From Hypomyces perniciosus (lineage: Eukaryota; Ascomycota; Sordariomycetes; Hypocreales; Hypocreaceae), in the NCBI GenBank assembly GCA_008477525.1, contig SPDT01000005.1:3534001-3598000 (forward strand): a DNA stretch of 64,000 nt, read 5' to 3'. Positions 34,537 through 45,711 of the stretch are shown here, piece after piece. Under the pieces are notes generated by a model. It was not told the DNA's origin, searched no databases, and saw only the letters and a program-made list of their open reading frames with translations. How positions within the stretch are numbered: the stretch's first letter is position 1; each line of letters opens with the position of its first letter. The position numbers and the translations under genes are program-made.

Positions 34537-36365
34537 ATGATAGAATACGAAGCAGTCCATCAAGATGCAGACACCTATCTTGAGGACATTGAGGACGACA
34601 CTGGAGTTCACATCACCAGTGACCCTACTGATGATGAAGTAGAGTCTCTCCTCCAAACTACAGACCTACCGGTGGACATCGTGCCAGCCAAGTCATCCCG
34701 CCGCATGGTCATCTCCATGACTGTCTTGTTCATCTTCATAATCGAAGTTAGCGACCTCATCATGTCTCCGTCGACACAGCAGATAATGGAGGACATCATC
34801 TGTCGCCAATACTATTCCAGCCATGCCCTCCGGGTGCCACGCGTGCAGGATCACAGCTGCAAGAACACCGAGGTGCAAAAGACGCTGGCCATGGTGAGGT
34901 CTTGGTCCACGTCGTCCGAAATGCTAGTCCGTAAGCGAAGAAGATTCTGCTCGTGGGCCCCATTCAGTATTGCTCACTCGGCTTGGGTTGAATAGCTCTC
35001 CTTGTACAGATCCCCTACGGCATTGTTGCCGACAAGTACGGCCGTCGTCCCGTTCTGTTCCTGTCTCTATTTGGCTGTCTTATCTCCCAGACTTGGGCTA
35101 TGATAGTTTGTATGTTCCAGACTTGTATTGTGAGGATCATATTCATTCCAAGTTTCTAACCAGCATACGCTTTGGCAGTATTATTCCCCGATACCTTCTC
35201 TATCTTGACCATGTTATACGGCAATCTTGCCTATTTCATAGGGGGAGGAGGTCAGATGGTGGGCGCCATGATTTGGACAATGCTCGCCGATGTCATTCCA
35301 GTCACCGAGCGAACCAACATGGTCTATCGGCTCAACGCCATGGTCCCCCTCGTCTCCATTGCCGTCAACCCTCTCACGGCACTGCTTTTGAGCCTAGACC
35401 CTTGGATAGCAATGTGGATAGGCTACGGCACTCTCGTCATAGGCGTGTTTTCGTCTCTCCTCATCCCCGAGACACTAAGTCTACGACAGATTGTTGACAG
35501 CAAACGTCATGACGAGCAATTCTTGCCACAAAGCCAGGGGTCCACCAAACTACCCGGAAAGAAAGCATTGGTGCGCCGGGCGTGGTTTTCCGTTACAAAT
35601 GGCATGTCCGACGTGTGGCATTTCGTGTTCGCTTCCAAGAGTATTATGGTGCTTATTTTCGCTCACAGCTTGTACTTTGTCATCGACATGTCATTTTCTT
35701 TGGTCCTGCTGCAATATATAACGCGGCGATTCGACTGGGAGTGGTCCACGGTAAGATGCTTACCTGTTCTTGGACAATAGGAGTCGCAGGCTGACTGACC
35801 TCGTACGAAATAGGCAACCTACATTTCCACAGTCAGAAGTCTGACCTTTGTGGTCCTCCTGTTAGTCATCTTGCCCCTGGCATCCTCTTTTCTGGAGAAG
35901 CGACGTGGTTTTGATCCTGTGACTCGGGACCTTCACTTGGCTCGGATTTCCATCGTCATCACAGCCATTGGCAGTCTGATCACAGCTCTCGCAGCTGGAC
36001 CATGGTTATTCATCGCCTCCCTCATCATCACCAGCTTGGGCAATGGATACGGGAGCCTAGGTAGGGCATTGCTCAACGCCGTCGTCGAGTCGCACACAGT
36101 CGCTACCCTGAACACGACGATATCCACCATGGAGACGCTGATGGGTCTGGTGGGCGCGCCAGTATTGGGGTGGCTGCTGAGTCGCGGCATGGAGCTCGGA
36201 GGCGCTTGGACGGGGTTGCCCTACCTTGTTACCGCCGTCCTTGCCGTGGTTGCTGTGGTGGCGACGTTTGCGTTCCGGATTCCTGCTGGATATCGCCCAG
36301 GAGACGTGGAGTTGAGGGAGTTGAGCAACAGGGCGAGGGCGACGAGAAATCAACATAATAACTGA
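34537..36365 (+). CDS. MFS transporter, DHA-like
   Basis: Membrane transporter of 548 residues, exons 34537-34930, 34996-35109, 35164-35750 and 35814-36365; all three introns have GTAAG or GTATG donors. About 75 acidic N-terminal residues precede the first helix (RRMVISMTVLFIFIIEVSD). The MFS loop 2-3 signature is present as GIVADKYGRRPVL, and GAMIWTMLADVIP lies in helix 5. The second half begins after a charged central loop (SKRHDEQFLPQ) at ASKSIMVLIFAHSLYF. It resembles fungal drug/proton-type exporters rather than sugar carriers. Substrate unknown; CSN2 follows 470 bases downstream on the same strand. Confidence 0.87.
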
Positions 36366-36833
36366 TCATGCTTTGTTTGTTATAGATATTGGGTAAGAAG
36401 TCAGTCAGAACGGAAATCACTAGGAATCGAGCGCACTTCCAACGGCATTTATTTAATTCAGTTGAAGCTGCCATATGACCCGATAGAAAAGATATCTGTT
36501 TATTTCGGAATTTCCGATTGCCAATGTCAATGTCAATGTCAATGTCAATGTGAAAGACGATAGATACGATGCTGCGTACTAGGTAATAGTACGGAGTAGT
36601 ACTTCGTAGTACTACTACATAATAGGAGTCGGAGCGGAATATTCCTAGCCCTGCCTTATCGATATGCGACGCCCCGCCTTTGTTCCTGGAGATGCACGCA
36701 CTCCACTAGAGCTTCAAGGCTACCACTTCATCACGACTCCACGACCTCATTACGGTCTCTCGCAGCCCCATACGCTTTCTCAACCTCAGAAATACTTTCT
36801 GCTTCTCCATAATTAGCACGCAAATCCATCACC
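36366..36833. other. Intergenic between MFS and CSN2 genes
   Basis: Contains a hexamer array of TGTCAA (about 36517-36550) and TACGGAGTA/ACTTCGTAG motifs at about 36585-36615. Confidence 0.7.
36517..36550 (+). repeat. Hexanucleotide (TGTCAA)n repeat
   Basis: Five tandem copies of CAATGT/TGTCAA. Confidence 0.9.
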
Positions 36834-38460
36834 ATGTCTGACGATGAGGATTTTATGCAAGAATCCGACGAAGAACAGTCCGTCCCGCACTCCGGAATCA
36901 GGGCTCGACGACCAGTGCTGACTCCAATACAGATACGACTTCGAGTACGAGGAGGAGGATGACGAGGAGACCGGAGACATTGACATCGAAAACAAATACT
37001 ACAATGCAAAGCAGCTGAAGCTCAGCGACCCCGAAGATGCAATCACCGAATTCCTCGCGATACCGCCGCTCGAGCAGGAGAAAGGAGAATGGGGGTTCAA
37101 GGGTCTGAAGCAGGCAATCAAACTAGAGTTCAAGTTGGGCCAATATGACAAGGTGCGCTTCTGCGATTTTGTTGGGGCGCGAGTGCCGGATTTCAATGGT
37201 TTTGTTCTGACCTTTCGCTAGGCTGCCGATCACTTCGCCGAGCTGCTCACCTACGTCAAGTCCGCCGTTACGAGGAACTACTCAGAGAAATCCATCAACA
37301 ACATGCTGGACTACATCGAGAAAGGTGCCGATGGCCCAGCTGCGGTACAGAGCATGGAGAAGTTCTACTCACTGACCCTCCAGAGCTTTCAGAGCACCAA
37401 CAATGAAAGACTGTGGCTCAAGACGAATATCAAACTCGCCAGGTTGTTGTTGGACCGCAAGGAATACTCTGCCATTTCCAAGAAACTCCGAGAGCTTCAC
37501 AAGGCCTGCCAGCGGCCAGATGGCACTGACGACCCTAGCAAGGGAACGTACTCACTAGAGATTTACGCCCTGGAGATCCAGATGCTCGCAGAGACGAAGA
37601 ACAACAAGCAGCTCAAGGCACTCTATCAGCGCGCGCTGAAGGTGAAATCTGCTGTTCCGCATCCTCGCATTATGGGCATCATCCGAGAGTGCGGTGGTAA
37701 GATGCACATGAGCGAAGAGAACTGGAAAGAAGCGCAGAGCGATTTCTTTGAGTCATTCCGTAACTATGATGAAGCAGGATCCCTCCAGCGCATTCAGGTT
37801 CTCAAGTACCTGCTCCTCACCACCATGCTGATGAAGTCAACCATCAATCCTTTCGACTCGCAGGAAACGAAGCCTTACAAGACGGACCCTCGGATATCTG
37901 CCATGACGGAGCTTGTGGACGCCTACCAGCGAGACGATGTTCACGCATACGAAAAGGTCCTACGGAGCAACCAAGATATCCTAGCCGACCCTTTCATCGC
38001 CGAAAACATCGATGAGGTCACCCGCAACATGCGGACTAAAGGCGTCATCAAACTCATTGCACCATACACCAAAATGAAGCTTGCGTGGATTGCGAAACAA
38101 CTCAGAATATCGGAGCCTGAAGTACAGGATATCCTTGGCTTCCTCATAGTGGATGGCAAGATCAAGGGAACTGTCAATCAGCAAGAGGGCGTTTTAGAGA
38201 TTCTGTCGGATGCCGATTCAGACCGTATCAAGGCCCTCGATAGCTTAACAGTGTCAATCGCTGAGCTATTCGGGGCCGTCTTCCGGGATGGGGAAGGCTT
38301 CCGAAATGACCTTTCGCCAGCAGACGACCCGGCCAGCATAGACGTGACCAACATAGGGAAGTCGGCTGCTGGCCGAGGGTCGATGCAGCAATCACAACGA
38401 CAGATGTACAGGGAAAGGTCGGCAAAGGGAAAGGCTTCCATTTTTACCACCGCCTTGTGA
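36834..38460 (+). CDS. csnB: COP9 signalosome subunit 2 (CSN2)
   Basis: Scaffold subunit of the COP9 signalosome, which removes NEDD8 from cullins in nucleus and cytoplasm. Exons 36834-36877, 36933-37152 and 37222-38460 give 500 residues. The start MSDDEDFMQ, the acidic run YDFEYEEEDDEE and DIENKYYNAK are hallmarks of CSN2. TPR-like helices follow (WLKTNIKLARLLLDRKEY, KSAVPHPRIMGIIRECGGKM). The PCI domain closes the protein at about 300-420 (KLIAPYTKMKLAWIAKQL, then EVQDILGFLIVDGKI). The first donor, GTCCGT, is unusual but the frame requires it. Proteasome Rpn6 is the paralogue; the N-terminus and length argue against it. Confidence 0.95.
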
Positions 38461-40420
38461 CCGCTGTCTCCTTGTTCAAAGGTCGAGGCCCCTAATCTTA
38501 TACCCACCCACAGGACCTTGGAGGTTACCGCAGCTATCATCGTGGGACACTAAGCCCCAAATACGCCGGGGGCATACGCTCCCTACGGCAAGGCGAGGTC
38601 GTAGTGATACAGAAACCGCAGAGACGCTGGTGGCTGGCTCTTGGTGAGAGCTGTCGTGTTGCGGCGCTAAGACGGCACAATGAATGAGTATGGGTAGTAG
38701 CGTAACGAGCAAAACGATGTTTATGATGGGAAATAGAGGTCCAATGGAATCGATCAGACCCAAGTATCACGTCATTGTTGTTGCTTCCTTTGCTCTTGTG
38801 ATATGCGAGGCTGCATAAGCTGTAACCAGATCAATTGAAGTTTATGTATGTATATCATACTGCTAGGTATGTATACTATGGAAGGCCTGTTGGTTCGACC
38901 AGACACTACATCCGCCTACGCCCTGTTTTCAACTACATTGTGCTCTGTACGAGCTTAGCAATGTGCAGTTCCGTTTCGCTGCCTGGCGAGGCGTCCTCAA
39001 CAATAGCAGCAGCAGCAGCACGTCGCCTACATAGCGAGGCTGGACCATCCGAGCCTTTCGCGTTATACGGAATGGGCAGGGACATGGATGGTTCGGGTTT
39101 ATGGTGGGTTACACTTCAAAAGGGCCAAGAAAGTGGGTTGCACGGCTCGGAAGAGGGTGTTTCACACAGGCGTGGGAGGTTTATGTTGGGGGTGTGAATG
39201 AAGAAGAAGTATCACATACTTCGTACTTCGTAGTACGGAAGCGTTTAGATACTCGTGCATGCTGGCTCATTATGAATGCGGATGATTAATGCATATATCT
39301 CTTCGTGTGCATGTTGTCAGTGTGGAGGCGATTGGGTGTAGTATTAGGGTAGGGCTGTTCTCGGAGAGTGACCGAAGAAGACTCACATTTGGTGTGCATG
39401 CTGCTGCTGCTGCTGTACTTCTTACTGAAGATTATGAATTAGGGTTGTATTTTCAAGAGTCTATTACACCCGCTGCAGGATGGTGAAGCGATGAATTTCC
39501 ATTATTCATGATGCCAAAACCAGGAATGCCAGGATAAAGGCTGCCAAGTCCTTCGTACGACAGATGAAGTAATATGTCCACCATTACGAAACGGTTTGCT
39601 TCCTCGGAATCATGTTGTGCATTATGGAGTACCTACTTGAACATGACCATAACAGGTAAAAAATGGGATTTTTGAGGGTAACACAACATGAAGGGCGTTG
39701 TGTACGAAGTACGTGTGTGTGGTATGATTGGCTGCGCATCAAGTGCCGGGAACACCATGAAGCCGGCTTCAATTCGTGCAAATCGACGTGACAGGTCATG
39801 CAACACGGCACAGATGTATGGAGAAGGGAGATAGGTGGTAGTATTAACGGCACTGAAAAGAATGGGGAGCCCGAGAACGATCCAATAGTCTCTGTGAAGC
39901 GCGGGCCGCTACAGCACGAGGTCAAATCATTGAGATATTAGTAGGTACTACTAGTACATACTTCGTACGTAGATAAGCACGAAAACAAGCAGAGGTGTGT
40001 ATGAGTGAGAGGAGAGGGGAGAGGCCGAGAGGGGAAAAAAGAAGAAAAAAACAAAAAAAAAAAAACATGTCAGCCTGGAGAGGAGCTCTCAAGAAGAACC
40101 CCTCTTTGTGAATCGTCGGCATTGTTTTGCAGGAACACCCAACACTGGAGCTCCAGTTGATGTCGTATGGTTGGTTTAGAAATGTGGATGAATGGATGGA
40201 TGGATGCTTCGTGCTTCATTCTCTGCAGCAGTGAATGGACCTTGGGACAAACAGCCCCTCCCCCATGTCCCCCATGTAAATCGGCACAAGGCCATTCAAC
40301 GGCCGAGTGATGATGTCGGGTGGAGAGTTTTGTGGAATCCATGTGTACTCGTATGTATGTACTCCGTATGTACGAAGTATGGGTCAAAGCCGAAGTATCA
40401 CGAAGAACATGGTGCAGAGG

Positions 40421-40460
40421 GTCAGAAGGGGTCAGCGGGGGTCAGCGGGGGTCAGCGGGT
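40421..40460 (+). repeat. 10-bp minisatellite, four units
   Basis: Units of GTCAGCGGGG at 40431, 40441 and 40451, with a diverged copy at 40421. Confidence 0.9.
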
Positions 40461-40489
40461 CAGAGCGGCATTGGTGCAGCATTTCACAT

Positions 40490-40543
40490 GGGAAGGCTAT
40501 GAGAGGGCTACGAGAGGGCTACGGGAGGGCTACGAGAGGGCTA
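40490..40543 (+). repeat. 11-bp minisatellite, about five units
   Basis: Units of GAGAGGGCTAC with small changes, running directly into a TATAAAAAG-like sequence at about 40542. Confidence 0.9.
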
Positions 40544-42259
40544 TAAAAAGTCGGATGAGATGAGTAAAGACATGGGAGTGCGAGCAAGGAAAGGGAGACG
40601 ATACAGTAGCATTGATTGGTACGGAACGCATCGTAAATGTCGAATCCTGCGAGGTACCTTATTATACGGAGTATATGACTCGCGACACATCCGGTAGGAA
40701 AATTCAACATGACCACCTCACGGCTTAGCACAGGCTGTGGCGTCCCACAGGCGGAGATAAAGGATTGCTTTTTCTTTTCTTTTGTTTACTACTACTTCGT
40801 ACTTCGTATATACCAGGTATCGTGGTACGCGTCAGGCTCACAACGCTTGGGCGGCAATGTGCTGGGGGGTGGATGCTTGTATGTATATACAAATAAGGCG
40901 TTATGGCGATGCTGATCTTATGGGCGCTCTTACATGTGTGATGGCGTTGAAATTCCCCATACTATATACTTTGTACATATATACTTCGTACATAGGTAGG
41001 TACCTAGTATTTCATAATAGGTACTACTACCAAGTACAAAGGGCTCCGTCTATTCACACTTTGTACTTCGTACATGCAAGCTCCATCTTCAACTTCACCC
41101 TCCAATTGCCAGCGTCAACAGTCCTATCAACATCAGCATCCTCCCCTCCCCTCCCCTAACCCATGACGATTCGCCCTTTTAGTCTTGGCGGCAACAACGG
41201 GAGCTAACTAGTAGTCACTAAGCGTCCAGCTCGTTGGCTTTGGAGTTGGACGAATTGATCATCAGCCTATTAAAACTGGAGCTTGCTGAGTGGGGGACGG
41301 GCTGCGTGGAGGAGGATCCTTGTCTCATGGGCTCTCTCCACCCTGGAGGAGATGAGCGGTGGAGGAGAGAAGAAGCTGGCGGGTGAGTACGAGTACGAGT
41401 ACTGAATACTTTGTAGTATCCAAGTCAATGAATGAATGTATTGGATTGGATATGGAGGGTGTATCAGAACTTTGCATCTATACGAGTAGAGTACTGTACT
41501 GGGTGACTGGGTGGATGACTCTCAGTGACGTGATGCAGCATGTTATTTAGGCTAAGCAAGGCGTCTGACGATGGCTGCTTATGGCTGACGAAAGGGGTGT
41601 GTGTCGAGCCTGCACTGCAGCTTGTCCGGTCCGACGCATACACAGGTTGGCAATGCCCTTTTATGGAAAACCCATACGAAGAAACAGCAATACCTTGCGT
41701 TCGATGCCCCCCCCCCCCGTCTATCCATCAGCAGAGCCTACATGTATATAGATACTATCTATCGGCTTTGGGCCTCCTTCTGAAGCTGTGAGCACAAGTG
41801 CAATAATAACATTGATTCCTAACATCAAACACAAAATCTCACGCTCGGCAAGGACAAACGGAATAGTGCGTCTCTCTGGCCATTAGTCCCGGCCTGGTGG
41901 CCTCATTTTTCACCACCATGTATCTGCATCTTCGGTCCTTTGGCTTCAAAGACTGACACAAGCGCCATACACCGTGCATGCAGCCGGCACCAACGGATTC
42001 GAATCCGATGGGCGGTCTCGCAGATTATCATATGATTAGTAGTCGTAGTATTCTCCTGTATACTATGTGTATGTGTATGTACTCCGTATGCAACCAGACC
42101 AGAAACCCAGGTTCCGGGTTCCAGCCTTCAGCCTCCAGCAGCAGCCACTACTTTAACTACTCGGTAGTACAGTAGTAGACTGCCTAGCTCCCCCAATCCC
42201 CAACCCATACTCATCAATCTTCCATCTCAACGACAACAACCCGCCAGTGTATTTTATTT

Positions 42260-42458
42260 CTCCCTCTCTCTGCCTCTGTCTCTGTCTCTGTCTCTGTCTC
42301 TGTTTGTCTCTGTCTCTCTCTATCCCTGTCTCTCGCTCTCACACCGTCCTTTGACGACTAATATGCTTCTTCTCCTTGCCCATGCCGAGATCCGATCAAC
42401 GGGCGCTTATCAACAACAACAGCAGTCTCTCAGTCTCAGTCTCAGTCTCAGTCTCAGT
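42260..42458 (+). repeat. Pyrimidine-rich (TCTGTC)n and (CAGTCT)n tracts
   Basis: TCTGTC hexamers at about 42270-42340 and CAGTCT hexamers at about 42423-42458, in the presumed upstream region of the otubain gene. Confidence 0.8.
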
Positions 42459-43598
42459 GTTGGTCTCGGCCTTGACGCGTGGTTGACCGTTTGTTCCTGC
42501 AGCCGTGATTTCGACTCTCGCCAATGAGCCCCAGGCGTCTCCTCAAGACCGAGACTTGCTAAAGGAGATACTGCGAGTACTATTAGCCATCATACCCCGT
42601 CTCTCTCCCTCTCGCTCTCATTGCCGTCCAATCGCCTTGCGACGGCCCGCTCACGCCGTTCCGTGATTGAACTGGCAGATTCCGCGTGAGTCGGTAGGCG
42701 AGGGCGCTAATGCTAAGAGATTTTTCGTTTGACCTTGTCTGGCCCTGCCCTGCCTTGTCTTGCTTCGTGGCCTCGTTCTAGTCCTCCTGTTGAGTCCGTC
42801 CTATCTGCCGACATACATAAGTCAGCCGGCTGCTGGCCGTAGCCGTCGGGAGCTTACAACAAAGGCCCTTCCATTCGCTTTCCATCACTGAGGTTTCGGG
42901 ACGGCACAGACAGACACGACAGACGCCCATCCACAGGCCAACAGAACAAACAGTCGGGCATATCCGGCGCGTGTTGGGTCGGTCCAGCACAGGAGAACAG
43001 AACCGCTGGCTGCTACCCGTTTTATTTTTATTTATTTCTATTTTTTTATTATTATTCTCAAGGCTGCATTTTATGCTATTATTCGTTTCATTCTTCCCCT
43101 TGCATTCCCTTGCATTCTCTACACATCAATCCCGCTCCTCCTCTCTCTTCGCGTTTTAGACCGTCTTTGTGCTACTGCAACGACGGACGCCCGCACGAAA
43201 TTGACAGTGCTCTTCACTGGACGGCATAAGCCGAACTCGCTAATCTGCCGACGCCTGGACCGCCCGGGATTTGAGTCCTGAACCCCCCCCCCCCCCAGAC
43301 AGCACCAACACCGCCCGGCATCCACTGTTTTTTCCACCCGCTAATCCCACCTGGCCGCCTGAGACATCCGCCTAAAACTCCCCTCCAAGGGCCCTATCTC
43401 GCACTCCACTCCCACTACAACCGCCACTAAACTTTCAGTCCACTGCCACCTCCAGCCCTCTGTACCTACGCTGCTGCTGGGCTTGCTGCCACTGCTGCTG
43501 CCACTGCTGTTGTTGTGCCGCTGCTGCTCTACGGTGCTCCGAAACCGACGAACCCCAACTTTTTATTCTCTAGCTCTTCAACCTCCACTCTTTGAGGC

Positions 43599-45711
43599 AT
43601 GTTCCAGCCTCAACCCACGCCTTTCGCCGCCTCCTGCTTCTCTTCCCTCTCCTATGGCATAGGCCCAGCCCACGACATTGGCTTCCTGTTCCCGACTGGC
43701 GGAGGAGGAGCTGGGCCGGCCGGAACTGCGTCTGCTGGAGCTTCTGGAGCTCTGTGTCCGCCATACAGTTCCCAGCCAACTACACCCTCTTCGTTGACGG
43801 CCTCGCATGCGCAGCAGGTCGAACAGTCGCCTCGTCCACAACACCAGCACCAGCACCAGCACCAGCGACACGACCACGGCCCGACCGGCAGTTCACACGT
43901 AAGGATGGAGGAGTCGGACCGGAACCCGCACGATCTGGCTGCTCAGCAGGCCGCCGCCGAGGATTACCGGCCTGTACACGAGGTGCGTAGACACAAACAC
44001 ACAGCAGAGACTGGCCCCCCTTCGATATCTCCAATGCCCGCCGCTCAGACCTCAAAATCCCATGGTGTTGCCTCTCCAAGCGAGCCAATGCTTCTATCCC
44101 GCCTCCTGTGGAACATGTTCATTTCCATTGCTAACACGAAATGTGACAGGGACTATTTGTCGGTGACAAGACAACGATCGAAGTCATAACCCACGAATAT
44201 GCCAAGGCCGATCCCGTATATGTCGAAAAGACCATTGTGCGTCACCACCGCTAAGAGAAAAAAATGAGAGGCTCGGATGCACGTTTCGATGCTGACAGCT
44301 TGTCCGATCTTAGGCTCTCCCTCAGACGTACTCCCATTACCGTCCGATCAAAGGGGACGGCAATTGTGGCTGGCGAGGTGAGTGTTGGACTGGAACCGCA
44401 GTCTTTGCGGCAAGCCGAGCATAACTGATGGATTTGGCAGCAATTGGTTTCGCATACTTTGAAAAACTGCTCGATGTTGGAGATCAGGGCCAGATTGAAG
44501 GAGAGGTGGCCCGCCTCATGAGTCTTAACCACATGCTCACTTCCGTAGGCCGCTATGATTATGTGTCCTTCGAAGATTTTGCAGAAGAGGTCATCAGCCT
44601 GCTGAGGGACTTGGCCGCCAACGTAGGAAACCCAGGACTGGCTCGGGTAATCCTGCACCAGCGATGGAACGACGCCTCCGTTGAGGGTAGCATCATCTAC
44701 TACTTCCGCCTCCTGGCGGCTACATACCTCAAGGCTAACGCGGACGCGTATGATCCGTTTGTTCCAGACGGTCTGGGCATCATGGCATACTGTTCCCAAA
44801 CCATCGAGATCCCCAACCGCGAAATCGAGCAGCTGGGTATAGTCGGTCTCTCCAACTTGCTGCTCAAGCCCATCAACTTCGTTTTGGAGATCGCCTATCT
44901 CGATCGCAGTGCAGGCAGCCAAGTCAACCGCTACCGTTTCCCGGAGGAGGCAAACGCGCAGGATCCCGCCGATCTAGGCCCCACGATCTACCTGCTCTAC
45001 CGACCCGACCATTATGATATCCTCTATCGCGCTCCGCTCGTTCCGCTTCCCATTTCTGTCCCTGCGCCGGTTGCTCCGGTTAATTTGCAAATCAACCGCG
45101 TCACGGGCTATTCAAGCAACATATCCATCACCAGCAGTCTGGGAGGCTATGCGTCCACGGATCTGAGTCCACTTGCCATGATCCCAGGCTTCAGTACGAC
45201 GTTGGGGAGCATGACCCCCTTAGGTGCAGCGCCTTCAGTATCAAGACCCGTTGGCGAAGCGTTTTCTCCCGCACAGCACCATGGCACCTGGGTATCATCG
45301 TTCCCCGACAACCTGTCGTCGCAGGCTGCGCAACCACCTCCCCAACAGCCACCTCCAGTCATTCAGCCAATGACTCCCAACCCTCCATTGACACCGAGCC
45401 CACCGACGGTCGGCAGCTCAAGCCTACCAGGGGGTCATGCTGCTGCTCCTGGTGGCGCTGCTGCGGGTTCTATGCTGGCACCTAACCCAGGGTACCAAAT
45501 CCGATTCAGCCCTGTTCAGCTCGATTATGCGGAAAGCAAGAATGCTTTCCCTGAGCCGACGTTTCACGTTACTACCAACACGTTCAAAAACAGCGTATGG
45601 AACCGGGCACATTACGGAAATCCCGATTTTCATCCTGAGGAGTGGGCTCCGGAAGATGACCATATCGACGGGCGGGTGGGGGCCAAGAAAAAGGCGAGAA
45701 AAGATTGTTGA
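43599..45711 (+). CDS. Otubain-type deubiquitinase (peptidase C65) with long low-complexity arms
   Basis: Cysteine protease that cleaves ubiquitin chains, 601 residues, exons 43599-43982, 44150-44236, 44314-44377 and 44441-45711. The catalytic loop KGDGNCGWRAIGF straddles intron 3 and holds Asp172 and the nucleophile Cys175. The catalytic His369 lies in YLLYRPDHYDILYR, as in human OTUB1. Between them, YYFRLLAATYLKANA and GLSNLLLKPINFVLEIAYLDR fit the OTU fold. The first 120 residues are Gln/His/Pro-rich, including a HQ repeat. About 200 residues after the domain are Pro/Ser/Gly-rich, so the protein is over twice the size of OTUB1. These arms may be regulatory. The splice sites of the small exons were fixed by the family motif. 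Confidence 0.92.

Larger units (their letters stand above)
38461..43598. other. 5.1-kb spacer full of simple repeats and TAC-type palindromes
   Basis: No exon recognised in over 5 kb. It has many TACTTCGTA/TACTCCGTA motifs (about 39215, 39700, 39951, 40360, 40665, 40795, 40985, 41062, 42080), two short minisatellites, CT-rich tracts and homopolymers. The last 1.4 kb (pyrimidine-rich, TCTGTC and CAGTCT arrays, poly(C) at about 43281) is probably the promoter and long 5' leader of the otubain gene. A non-coding RNA cannot be excluded. Confidence 0.5.

Noticed and set aside
36834..38460. Proteasome lid subunit Rpn6
   Set aside because: The acidic MSDDEDFMQ start, KYYNAK segment and 500-residue length are those of CSN2.
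38885..38900. GGTTCGACC as a tRNA B box
   Set aside because: No matching A box or acceptor stem could be found; no tRNA gene was identified anywhere in the window.
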